This document shows positions 21,782 to 29,569 of a stretch of 31,284 nucleotides of DNA, piece by piece. The DNA lies in NCBI GenBank assembly GCA_964466625.1, contig CAYXQF010000012.1, positions 1-31,284 of the forward strand. Direction: 5' to 3'. Source of the DNA: QALR01 sp964466625 (lineage in GTDB: Bacteria > Bacillota > Clostridia > Oscillospirales > CAG-272). The position numbers were made by a program, and so were the translations under genes. The number at the start of each line of letters is the position of its first letter. Positions within the stretch are counted from its first letter, which is position 1. The notes beneath the pieces were generated by a model. The model was not told the DNA's origin. It searched no databases and saw only the letters and a program-made list of their open reading frames with translations.

Positions 21782-23332
21782 CTATGCGACTGGGGAGAGA
21801 AAGGGCGGCCGCCCGTAAGGCGATGGAACAAAAAAAGGAACACTTTTCAGTGTTCCTTTACATGGTGAAGCAACACCTTCGAAATCCGAACCGATGGAAT
21901 CGATATGATTTAGAATATCGTCGAGCATGATCGTCTTGGGATGCTCACGGTAATTAAATGAAATTACGAGTTTGTCATCGTATAAGACGATGGAATGTAA
22001 AAAGGTATCGATAATCTTTTTCTGTTGGTCAGGCATGGACAAGTCCATTTTGCGAAATCTATCAAAGATATACCAAATTTGATCTTCTGTTACAAAAGTG
22101 TTTTGAAGCTGTTCACGGCAAATATTTTCTTTGATGCGTTCTTCCTCCGCTTCCAATTCTTCAAGTCTGGACTTGGTGGAACGAGTGCAAACACCCATCT
22201 CGATGGCTTTGATAATGTTATCAATGGATTTGCGGACATCATCAAGCTGTCTTTCTAAGGGGGGAATCAACGTGTTTTCAGCTTCTTGCAATTTCATGAT
22301 GCGATCTATGATTTTTTGAAGATCGTCATTACTCATCAATGTTTTTATGATGATTTTCAGAGCAATTTCTTCGATCCATTCCTTGCGAACGTTCTTTTTG
22401 TCGCAAACGTGTTTCTTTACTCCGGTACATTTATAATATCGGTAAATATTGCCGTTTGGCTTTTGTCCGCTTTCACCGACCATCAGAGCATGACATTTTC
22501 CGCAAAAGAGCTTCGTTGTGAGTAAATAATCTTCTTTTGCCTTCTTTCGGGCAGGTGCGCGTTTATTGGTTTCCACCATTGATGTTGCAAGATTAAAAAT
22601 ATCTTCGGGTACGATAGCAGGTACACCGCCGGGTGTAACAATATCTTTGTAATGATATTCACCGATATAATTTCGATTTCGTATCATGTGATGAATACTA
22701 TTTTTATTGAATAGATTTCCTCGTGATGTGCGAAGTCCTCTCTCATTGAGATCTTTGATGATGGCAGTAATGGTTTCGCCGCTTGTGAACCTTTTGAAAA
22801 TTTCAAGGACGATAGGTGCTTTTTCGGGATCAAGCTGATAGTGCTTGTCCTTGTCGATGATATAACCATAGGGCACGGTACTGCCGTTAAATTTACATTT
22901 CAAAGCGTTTTCTGTCATACCGCGACTTACTTTCTCTGCAAGATCCGCAGAATAATATTCTGCCATGCCTTCCAAGACAGATTCGAGGATAATGCCTTCT
23001 GCACCTTCGGAGATGGCTTCTGTTGCAGAAATGACACGAACGTCATTCTTTTTGAGCGCTGCCTTATATTTTGCTGAGTCATAACGGTTACGGGAAAAAC
23101 GGTCAAGCTTCCACACGATCACAACGTCAAATACTTTTTTTGCGCTTTCACGAATCATGCGAAGAAATTCGGGGCGGTTATCCGTCTTGGCGGAAAAAGC
23201 GCGGTCTATATAATGTTCAGTAATAAAAATATCATTTTTCTTGGCGAAAGCCATGCACTCGCGGAGCTGACCTTCAATGGATTCCTCGCGTTGATTATCC
23301 GAGGAATAACGTGCGTAAATAACTCCTGTCAT
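21782..23332 (-). CDS. Large serine recombinase (resolvase/integrase)
   Basis: A 516-residue site-specific DNA recombinase. The catalytic resolvase domain occupies 1-145, with the nucleophile Ser10 in YARYSSDNQREESIEGQ and VWKLDRFSRN at 74-83. The Recombinase domain follows (about 155-260, VPYGYIIDKDKHYQLD...). A zinc ribbon (about 283-325, CGKC then C and C) and a coiled coil (about 340-405) complete the usual serine integrase order. AGAGGTGA precedes the ATG. The gene is 46 nt downstream of a co-directional HTH gene. The last 30 codons run through a terminator-like repeat (CKGTLKSVPFF), so the normal C-terminus may have been at or before that point. Large serine recombinases integrate or excise mobile elements or transposons. 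Confidence 0.9.
   Translation of the reverse strand: MTGVIYARYSSDNQREESIEGQLRECMAFAKKNDIFITEHYIDRAFSAKTDNRPEFLRMIRESAKKVFDVVIVWKLDRFSRNRYDSAKYKAALKKNDVRVISATEAISEGAEGIILESVLEGMAEYYSADLAEKVSRGMTENALKCKFNGSTVPYGYIIDKDKHYQLDPEKAPIVLEIFKRFTSGETITAIIKDLNERGLRTSRGNLFNKNSIHHMIRNRNYIGEYHYKDIVTPGGVPAIVPEDIFNLATSMVETNKRAPARKKAKEDYLLTTKLFCGKCHALMVGESGQKPNGNIYRYYKCTGVKKHVCDKKNVRKEWIEEIALKIIIKTLMSNDDLQKIIDRIMKLQEAENTLIPPLERQLDDVRKSIDNIIKAIEMGVCTRSTKSRLEELEAEEERIKENICREQLQNTFVTEDQIWYIFDRFRKMDLSMPDQQKKIIDTFLHSIVLYDDKLVISFNYREHPKTIMLDDILNHIDSIGSDFEGVASPCKGTLKSVPFFVPSPYGRPPFLSPVA
21832..21868 (-). repeat. Terminator-like direct repeat, copy 2, inside the recombinase 3' end
   Basis: It matches the copy at 21600 except for two adjacent bases. 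On the minus strand the stem AAAGGAACACT/AGTGTTCCTTT with a T7 run has the form of an intrinsic terminator, yet it is translated as the C-terminal tail of the recombinase. Confidence 0.8.
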
Positions 23333-23378
23333 AAAATCACCTCTTTCACTCGCATTTTAACATATCTCTTAGGAACGG

Positions 23379-24203
23379 TCAAATGTGCGGAGATGAAACT
23401 TCACACATTTTTTCAAGAATTTTTTGCTTAATACGCTCAATTTTCTTGCGAACGCCGCTTGCAGTCTGATAGCCGAAATCGTTTGCAAGGGATTCATAGG
23501 TTTCACCGTTGGCATGACGAGTGAGCAAGGCTTTTTCTTCTTCTGTCAGTATGGAAAGACATTCAGAAACAAATAGATTTGCTGTGGCTTGGTTGGCAAT
23601 ATCGGGAGTGTCATACTCCAATTCTGAAAGATAGATATTTTCAACGATTTTCCCGTTTTTGGTGTGTTCAATCTTGCGTTTGGCATCGATGAGCGCATGA
23701 TTTAGCGGTTTGTTTTGATTGAAATCGGTGTAATCGGGCATGGATCTTGTGAGTTCTGCCATTTGCGGAAGCTTTGCAAGCTTGGCACCAAGCGCCCATT
23801 CTAAATTTAAGAAATCGTCAATGTTGTCTGCATCTATTCCGCAATTTTGCATTTCCTCAATAAAAATATTTGCAACTTCCTCATTGGAGCAGATCAGCGC
23901 GGTGTAGTAGGCGACCACTTGATATAACTGAGCGTAATAGAGCGTGAGAGGATCGTCTTTCGAAAAATTGGAGGGTGGAAATGAAAGTTTCAAGTCGCGG
24001 CGAGTTTCCATGCTGGTGTTTTTAATTAGATTTGTAAGTTCGGGGCTTGGTGTAAATTGCGGAAGATGAATTTTTGAGATGTCAAGCGCGTCAGATTGAT
24101 GCTTGGAAACGATTTCGTCCATCGATTCTCCATTAAAGATTTCAAAAAGTGCATCGATGAACTGATTTACGCCTTGGCGCAGAGTAGATTTTTCTTCGTT
24201 CAA
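23379..24203 (-). CDS. Protein of unknown function with sigma-like C-terminal HTH
   Basis: A 274-residue protein. Only the C-terminal part is recognisable: about 215-265 (ILTEEEKALLTRHANGETYESLANDFGYQTASGVRKKIERIKQKILEKM) has the layout of a sigma-70 region 4 or GerE-like helix-turn-helix. The N-terminal 200 residues are mainly helical and unfamiliar (for example LTLYYAQLYQVVAYYTALICSNEEVANIFIEEM). The start is TTG with AAAGGAG 6 nt upstream. It is first in a two-gene unit with the recombinase, so it may control recombinase expression or act as a directionality factor; this is inferred from position alone. Confidence 0.72.
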   Translation of the reverse strand: MNEEKSTLRQGVNQFIDALFEIFNGESMDEIVSKHQSDALDISKIHLPQFTPSPELTNLIKNTSMETRRDLKLSFPPSNFSKDDPLTLYYAQLYQVVAYYTALICSNEEVANIFIEEMQNCGIDADNIDDFLNLEWALGAKLAKLPQMAELTRSMPDYTDFNQNKPLNHALIDAKRKIEHTKNGKIVENIYLSELEYDTPDIANQATANLFVSECLSILTEEEKALLTRHANGETYESLANDFGYQTASGVRKKIERIKQKILEKMCEVSSPHI

Positions 24204-24245
24204 TAGGAACTCCTTTCAAAAATAAGTAGGTGAATAAGACCGGGG

Positions 24246-24281
24246 ACGAACAATAATTCGCGAAAACAAATAAATGTTCGT
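24246..24281. promoter_or_regulatory. 36-bp dyad in the leader of the recombinase unit
   Basis: ACGAACA (24246-24252) and TGTTCGT (24275-24281) are exact inverted copies flanking an inner TTCGCGAA palindrome. CGAACAATAATTCG and CAAATAAATGTTCG each hold one perfect half of the Gram-positive LexA box (CGAAC-N4-GTTCG) with a degraded partner half. The dyad lies just downstream of the promoter's expected start, where a repressor would block transcription. LexA control is a hypothesis. Confidence 0.45.
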
Positions 24282-24287
24282 GATAAA

Positions 24288-24316
24288 ATTATACCATATA
24301 TTATAGAAGCTGTCAA
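24288..24316 (-). promoter_or_regulatory. Consensus sigma-A promoter of the HTH-recombinase unit
   Basis: On the minus strand a perfect TTGACA (24316-24311), 17-bp spacer and perfect TATAAT (24293-24288). Such a strong promoter for a recombinase operon implies tight repression, consistent with the dyad that follows it. Confidence 0.9.
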
Positions 24317-24325
24317 TGAAATTTC

Positions 24326-24354
24326 TTGAAAGGCGTGTCTTTTTGTGATATACT
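24326..24354 (+). promoter_or_regulatory. Promoter of the two-component genes
   Basis: TTGAAA (24326-24331), 17-bp spacer, TATACT (24349-24354) with a TGn extension, 29 bp before the response regulator start. It is back to back with the recombinase-unit promoter. Confidence 0.8.
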
Positions 24355-24383
24355 GGTGTTAACAATACTATCGGAGAAGGAAC

Positions 24384-25094
24384 ATGAAACTGAACATAGC
24401 AATTTGCGATGACGAACAAAATCAAATAAAATATGTAAAAGATATTGTTTCCGAATGGGCAGAAACAAAAGGACATACGCCCATTTTTGCAGAATTTTCC
24501 TCGGCAGAATCGTTTCTTTTCGACTATGCCGAAAATCAAAATTACGATATTTTACTCCTTGATATTGAAATGGCGAAAATGAATGGAATCGATCTTGCCA
24601 AAAAAGTACGCGAGGAAAATAACCGTGTGCAGATCGTTTTCATTACGGGATATCCCGATTTCATGTCAGAAGGATTTGAAGTGGCGGCGCTTCATTATCT
24701 CATGAAGCCTGTAAAAAAAGAAAAGCTATTTTCCGTTCTTGACAGAGCGGTAGAAAATATTGCGAAAAGTCCGCGTTTTTTGCTTTTGCCGATGGGAAAA
24801 GAAACACTTCGCGTTTATGCGGAGGATATTCGTTATGCGGAATCGGACGGGCATTATGTTCTGCTTCATGCAGGAAAAGAAACACATCGTTTACGTATGA
24901 CCATTCCCGAAATTGAAAAAGAGCTTGGTGAAGGCTTTTTCCGCACGGGACGTTCCTTTGTGGTGGGGCTAAAATATGTGGTACGAATCACAAAAACGAC
25001 TGTTTATTTGGAAGACGAAACGGAGCTTCCGCTTGGAAAGGGGCTTTACGATGATATGAACAAAGCTCTGATACGCTATTTGAGAGGTATATAA
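24384..25094 (+). CDS. LytTR-family response regulator (AgrA/VirR type)
   Basis: A 236-residue transcription factor. The receiver domain (1-120) has the acidic pair Asp9-Asp10, phosphoacceptor Asp60 in DILLLDIEMAKMNGIDLA, Thr88 and Lys108 (LMKPVKK). The LytTR DNA-binding domain covers about 135-235 (ETLRVYAEDIRYAESDGHYVLLH...FFRTGRSFVVGLKYVVRI). This class controls bacteriocin, peptide-signal and transporter genes by binding pairs of direct repeats. GGAGAAGG precedes the ATG. It ends 1 nt before the kinase gene, so the pair is translationally coupled. Confidence 0.93.
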   Translation: MKLNIAICDDEQNQIKYVKDIVSEWAETKGHTPIFAEFSSAESFLFDYAENQNYDILLLDIEMAKMNGIDLAKKVREENNRVQIVFITGYPDFMSEGFEVAALHYLMKPVKKEKLFSVLDRAVENIAKSPRFLLLPMGKETLRVYAEDIRYAESDGHYVLLHAGKETHRLRMTIPEIEKELGEGFFRTGRSFVVGLKYVVRITKTTVYLEDETELPLGKGLYDDMNKALIRYLRGI

Positions 25095-25095
25095 A

Positions 25096-25749
25096 ATGTT
25101 TAAAAAACGAAGAGAAAAGCTTTTGGCATATCAACGCTCCCTTGTGGAATTGCACTACACGGAAGTGGAGAATATGTATGCGAAGATGCGTGCGTGGCGG
25201 CACGATTATCATAACCATATACAGGCACTTTCCGCTTATTTGGAAAATGGCGAAGTCGAAAAAGCAAGAGCCTTTCTCGATGAGATCAACGAGAATCTTG
25301 TTTCCGTAGATACGGTGCTGAAAACGGGAAATACGATGGTAGATGCCATTCTGAACAGCAAAATATCGCTGATGAACACCAAGGAGATCGCTGTGAAAGC
25401 GGCAGCAAAAGTGCCGTCTAAAATTGCGATTTCCAACGTCGATCTTTGCATTATCATCGGTAATCTTCTGGATAACGCAATGGAAGCGACGGAGAAACTG
25501 CCCACAGAAGACCGTTTTGTTCGCATCTACATCGGCGTGAAAAACGAAAAACACCTCTATATGTCTTTTACCAATTCGGCAGGCAAGAAAAAAGAAATGA
25601 TCGGCGGTAAGTTCCTTTCGTCCAAAGGAGAAAATCATGGCATTGGACTTGGGCGCGTGGATAGCATCGTGGAGAAAAACGGCGGCTATCTCACCCGTGC
25701 ATCCGAGGATGGCGGTTTTACAACAGAGGTTATCTTGCCTCTCTTATAA
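25096..25749 (+). CDS. GHKL histidine kinase lacking a membrane sensor domain
   Basis: A 217-residue soluble kinase of the AgrC/ComD class. The phosphoacceptor box is WRHDYHNHIQ (His36). The N box is IIGNLLDNAMEATE (Asn123, Asp126, Asn127) and the G box is GENHGIGLGRV (178-188). The chain starts almost directly at the dimerisation helix and has no transmembrane part, whereas typical AgrC-like kinases carry about 200 residues of membrane sensor in front. The start ATG follows the regulator stop by 1 nt, so no upstream segment is missing from the gene. The kinase may sense a cytoplasmic cue or act through the ABC proteins encoded next. Confidence 0.92.
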   Translation: MFKKRREKLLAYQRSLVELHYTEVENMYAKMRAWRHDYHNHIQALSAYLENGEVEKARAFLDEINENLVSVDTVLKTGNTMVDAILNSKISLMNTKEIAVKAAAKVPSKIAISNVDLCIIIGNLLDNAMEATEKLPTEDRFVRIYIGVKNEKHLYMSFTNSAGKKKEMIGGKFLSSKGENHGIGLGRVDSIVEKNGGYLTRASEDGGFTTEVILPLL

Positions 25750-25753
25750 AGAT

Positions 25754-25778
25754 GAAAAGCGAGGATTCCTCGCTTTTC
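25754..25778 (+). terminator. Hairpin after the kinase gene
   Basis: GAAAAGCGAGGA pairs with TCCTCGCTTTTC. Only four T residues fall within the right arm, so termination may be partial and allow read-through into the ABC genes. Confidence 0.55.
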
Positions 25779-25829
25779 GTGCCTAAAAACGTACTTTTTC
25801 TGCCAAAAAAATCTTTTCTTTTTAATTTC

Positions 25830-25838
25830 TGCTACAAT
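25830..25838 (+). promoter_or_regulatory. Extended -10 promoter of the ABC pair
   Basis: TGCTACAAT is an extended -10 element (TGn-TACAAT) 40 bp before the GTG start. No good -35 box lies 17 bp upstream, which often goes with activator dependence, for example by the LytTR regulator. Confidence 0.5.
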
Positions 25839-25878
25839 GAAAGCGTAAGGAAAAAGACGAACAAAGGAGGTCTTATCA

Positions 25879-27732
25879 GTGAAAAAAGATAAAACAAAAA
25901 AGAAAAAGACACCGAAGCGCAAGCCGAAATATGGGATGCTCTCTTGTGTCGGGTATATGCTGAAACTCATGTGGCGCGCGGATAAAAGCATTGCTTTTTC
26001 TGCTGTGGCGACGGTCCCCGTCCGCCTCATTCTCAGCGCCATCGGGCTTTATATGCCGACGGTGATTTTAAGAGAGCTTGAGGTTTCTTCGGATTTCGCA
26101 TGGATCGTTTCCGTCATTTGCGGTTTTGTGATGGCGCAGATGATCTTTTCTCTCGTGCAGTACGCGGTGAAAAAGAATATCGACATTTCTGAGCATCTCA
26201 TTTTAATGGAAATGGAAGCGAAGCTTTACGAACGGCTTTATGATGAAGATTATTTTCTCGATTTTGATCCCGATTATAAAACGAAGCAGGAACGAGCTAA
26301 TAGCGTAACGCAAAACAATCATACGGCAGGTGTTCATTTCGTTTCCTATTTTGCGGATATTATCGTGCATGTTTTGAGCTTTGCGCTCTTTGGTACGGTT
26401 GTTGCAGGACTTAGTCCAATACTTCTTGTTGTGCTGATTCTTGGTTGTATCGTAGATTTTCGCATGGGTATTTGGCTCAACAAGAAAAACTGGTCGATCC
26501 GTGATGAGAAAAATCGTATCAGCAAAAAGATGGATTACATTTCTTACACAGTATCGCGTGATCTCAGCTACGGAAAGGATATCCGCCTTTTCGGTTTTGC
26601 GGGTTATTTGCAGGAGTTGATAGACAAACTCAGTGAGAAGTGGTTTGCCAATCAAGAAAAAAGTGAAAAATATTCGCTCACGGCGGCGATCGTATCTCTG
26701 CTTGTTGTTCTTGTGCGTGACGGTATCGCTTACGCATTTCTCATCATGCAGGCGGCTACGGGTGAAATCGATGCGGCACAGTTCCTGCTGTATTTTACGG
26801 CGGTCAGCTCGCTTTCGGGCTTTATCATGGGTATTTTGGGTACGTGGACGAAAATGCAAAACGGTGCGCTCGGCGTTTCCGATTTCCGTGAATACTTCGA
26901 TGAAAAGGATAAACTCAATCGCGGAAAGGGCATCGCGCTTCCGAAGGGCAGACCGCTTTCCATCGAATTTCGTGACGTAAGCTTCCGCTATCCGAGCGGA
27001 GAAAAGCAGATTCTTGATCATGTCAGCTTCAAAATCGAGGCAGGCGAAAAGATCGCGCTTGTCGGTACGAATGGCGCGGGCAAAACGACACTAACCAAAA
27101 TGATATGCGGGCTTCTTGTGCCCGATGAAGGCGAAGTGCTGATTGACGGACATTCTGTTTACGAATATAACCGCGATGAACTCTATACGCTTTTCTCCCT
27201 TATTCCGCAGGATTATCATTTTCTTCCCATGACCATTGCGGAAAATATCGCATTGCCCGATTACGATGCAGGAGAAGGAATTGACAACGAAAAACTTGCT
27301 CGCTGTATTGCCGAATCGGGACTTGACGAAAAAATAAAATCGTTGCCGCTTGGCTGGAATACGCCGCTGAACAGACAGGTATACAAAGATGCTATTGAGC
27401 TTTCGGGTGGTGAGCAACAAAAGCTTTTGCTTGCTCGTGCCATGTACCGTGATGCTGAAATTATGATTCTCGACGAGCCGACAGCGGCGCTTGATCCTAT
27501 CGCGGAGGATGCCATGTATCGCAGATACAACAATATCAAGGGTGTAACTTCGATTTTCATTTCTCACCGTCTTGCTTCCACGCGCTTTTGTGACCGCATA
27601 TTTTTCCTTGATGGCGCTGTGATTGCTGAGGAGGGAACACACGATGAGTTGATGACAAAAGGCGGCAAATACCGTGAGATATTCGACGTGCAAGCAAAAT
27701 ACTATAAGGAGGGCGTAAATGATGAAAAATAA
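25879..27732 (+). CDS. ABC exporter half-transporter, permease-ATPase fusion (first of pair)
   Basis: A 617-residue type IV ABC exporter subunit. A lysine-rich head (KKDKTKKKKTPKRKPK) precedes the six-helix membrane domain (about 35-340). The ATPase domain (about 360-610) has Walker A VGTNGAGKTT (395-404), Q loop IPQD (442-445), signature LSGGEQQ (508-514), Walker B ILDEP with catalytic Glu533, and switch histidine in SHRLAS. All ATP-hydrolysis residues are present. There is no C39 peptidase domain. The start is GTG with AAAGGAGG. It overlaps the next gene by 14 nt and so probably forms a heterodimer with it. The substrate (peptide, lipid or drug) is unknown; the LytTR context favours a peptide or antimicrobial. 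Confidence 0.93.
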   Translation: MKKDKTKKKKTPKRKPKYGMLSCVGYMLKLMWRADKSIAFSAVATVPVRLILSAIGLYMPTVILRELEVSSDFAWIVSVICGFVMAQMIFSLVQYAVKKNIDISEHLILMEMEAKLYERLYDEDYFLDFDPDYKTKQERANSVTQNNHTAGVHFVSYFADIIVHVLSFALFGTVVAGLSPILLVVLILGCIVDFRMGIWLNKKNWSIRDEKNRISKKMDYISYTVSRDLSYGKDIRLFGFAGYLQELIDKLSEKWFANQEKSEKYSLTAAIVSLLVVLVRDGIAYAFLIMQAATGEIDAAQFLLYFTAVSSLSGFIMGILGTWTKMQNGALGVSDFREYFDEKDKLNRGKGIALPKGRPLSIEFRDVSFRYPSGEKQILDHVSFKIEAGEKIALVGTNGAGKTTLTKMICGLLVPDEGEVLIDGHSVYEYNRDELYTLFSLIPQDYHFLPMTIAENIALPDYDAGEGIDNEKLARCIAESGLDEKIKSLPLGWNTPLNRQVYKDAIELSGGEQQKLLLARAMYRDAEIMILDEPTAALDPIAEDAMYRRYNNIKGVTSIFISHRLASTRFCDRIFFLDGAVIAEEGTHDELMTKGGKYREIFDVQAKYYKEGVNDEK

Positions 27733-29569
27733 GCGTACATTCAAAGAAAATATCAAAATGCTCATGCGCGGATATCGTCTTGTTTTCAAAATTTACCGCC
27801 GTGAAATCATTTGGAGAATCTTAAATGATATTGCAGGAACGCTTTCTCCCTATTTTGCACTTTATATGTCGGCGCTTGTCATTGACGAGCTGGCATATTC
27901 CCGCGATACGAAGCGACTTCTTCTTTTGGCGTGCATATCCGTAGGCGGACTTTTCCTGCTGAATCTTGCAAAACGTTTGATTCAGGGAAGACGAAATGTT
28001 TACGGCTCAGATTCTTGGCGAAGAGATATGTATTTCTATATGGAAACACAAAATAAGATGCAATATGATCATTTGGAAAACCCGGACGTTACGATCTTGC
28101 GCCAAAAGATTTTCGCCGCTAAAAACGCGACGGGGGAAGGTCTGCAAATGCTTCTTTGGAACATCAACGCGGTATTCCGTTCACTTGCGAATATTATTCT
28201 TTCCGCATCGCTTACAGTTTCCATGTTCAAAATCGTGGAAGATCACGAATATGAAGGCTTCTTCGCATTCATCAATTCGCCGTATTCGATCTTTGTCGTG
28301 GTTGCGCTCATTCTTCTCAATACACTCGTTGCCATTAAGACGATCTACATGCAAACGCTGAATGTCAGAAAAGCGTATGAGGATCTTGCAGAAAGCAATA
28401 GTCTTTTCAGCTTTTTGATGAAATTCGGTTCAGATATTACGATCTTCAATATGCGTCGGCAGATCCTTTCCGAATATAACAAAAAATTGCGCCGTCCTTC
28501 GTTTATATTCAAGGATCGCGCTTATAGTATCAAATACGGCTCGATCCGCATGATATGGGATTTTGTCATGACGGCTGTTCTCTTTATTTTCGTTGCGGCA
28601 AAAGCATACATCGGTGTTTTCGGTATCGGTAGTTTCATCCTTTATCGCGGAACGGTTGCGAAGTTTATCAGTGCGGTTTCTGATTTTGCAAATGTTTGGG
28701 GAATCCTCACACAAAATAACGATACGATGGAGCGTATTTTTGAGTTCTTGGATCTTCCCGATGACATGTATCACGGAACGCTTTCTGTGGAAAAGCGCGA
28801 TGATATCGACTATGAGATCGAATTTCGCGATGTCAGCTTCAAATATCCTCGCAGTGAAAATTGGGCGCTTCGCCATGTGAATATGAAATTTAAGATCGGT
28901 GATCGTATGGCTGTGGTCGGCATGAACGGCTCGGGTAAAACGACGTTTATTAAACTCTTGTGCCGCCTTTATGATCCCACCGAAGGAAAAATCCTTCTTA
29001 ACGGCATTGATATTACGCGCTACAAATACGATGAATATATGAAGATTTTCTCCGTTGTATTTCAGGATTATAAGCTCTTTGCTTTCAGTATTGCAGAAAA
29101 CGTGGCAGCAGATTTGAATTATGATCGTGAAAAGGTTCTTTCCTGCCTCGAGCGTGTTGGTCTTGGAAAACGCATCGGTGAACTGGAACGCGGTATCGAA
29201 ACGCCCCTATATCGCGATTATGAAAATGACGGTATTGACGTTTCGGGTGGTGAAGCTCAAAAAATTGCGATTGCCCGTGCGCTTTACAAAGATGCACCGT
29301 TTATTATCCTTGACGAACCGACGGCTGCTCTTGATCCTCTCGCGGAAGCGGAAATTTACAGTCAATTTAATGAAATCGTGGAGAATAAGACGGCGATCTA
29401 CATCAGTCATAGACTTTCTTCCTGCCGTTTTTGCAACAATATTGTTGTTTTTGATCATGGCACTATTATTCAACAGGGCGGTCATGAGGAACTTGTTTCG
29501 GATAAAAATGGCAAGTATCATGAGCTTTGGCACGCTCAGGCGCAGTATTATACAGAAAAGACCGCTTAA
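27719..29569 (+). CDS. ABC exporter half-transporter, permease-ATPase fusion (second of pair)
   Basis: A 616-residue partner with the same architecture: six membrane helices (about 30-330) and an ATPase domain with Walker A VGMNGSGKTT (400-409), Q loop FQD (448-450), signature VSGGEAQ (508-514), Walker B ILDEP with Glu533, and SHRLSS. Both subunits keep a catalytic Glu, unlike many heterodimeric exporters in which one site is degenerate. Its start overlaps the end of the first subunit, with GGAGGG just upstream, so the two are coupled. The gene is followed almost at once by an IS1182-like transposase on the other strand. Confidence 0.93.
   Translation: MMKNKRTFKENIKMLMRGYRLVFKIYRREIIWRILNDIAGTLSPYFALYMSALVIDELAYSRDTKRLLLLACISVGGLFLLNLAKRLIQGRRNVYGSDSWRRDMYFYMETQNKMQYDHLENPDVTILRQKIFAAKNATGEGLQMLLWNINAVFRSLANIILSASLTVSMFKIVEDHEYEGFFAFINSPYSIFVVVALILLNTLVAIKTIYMQTLNVRKAYEDLAESNSLFSFLMKFGSDITIFNMRRQILSEYNKKLRRPSFIFKDRAYSIKYGSIRMIWDFVMTAVLFIFVAAKAYIGVFGIGSFILYRGTVAKFISAVSDFANVWGILTQNNDTMERIFEFLDLPDDMYHGTLSVEKRDDIDYEIEFRDVSFKYPRSENWALRHVNMKFKIGDRMAVVGMNGSGKTTFIKLLCRLYDPTEGKILLNGIDITRYKYDEYMKIFSVVFQDYKLFAFSIAENVAADLNYDREKVLSCLERVGLGKRIGELERGIETPLYRDYENDGIDVSGGEAQKIAIARALYKDAPFIILDEPTAALDPLAEAEIYSQFNEIVENKTAIYISHRLSSCRFCNNIVVFDHGTIIQQGGHEELVSDKNGKYHELWHAQAQYYTEKTA

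Noticed and set aside
21600..21868. The repeats at 21600 and 21832 considered as a CRISPR array.
   Set aside because: There are only two copies 232 bp apart with hairpin and T-run structure, no regular spacers and no cas genes.
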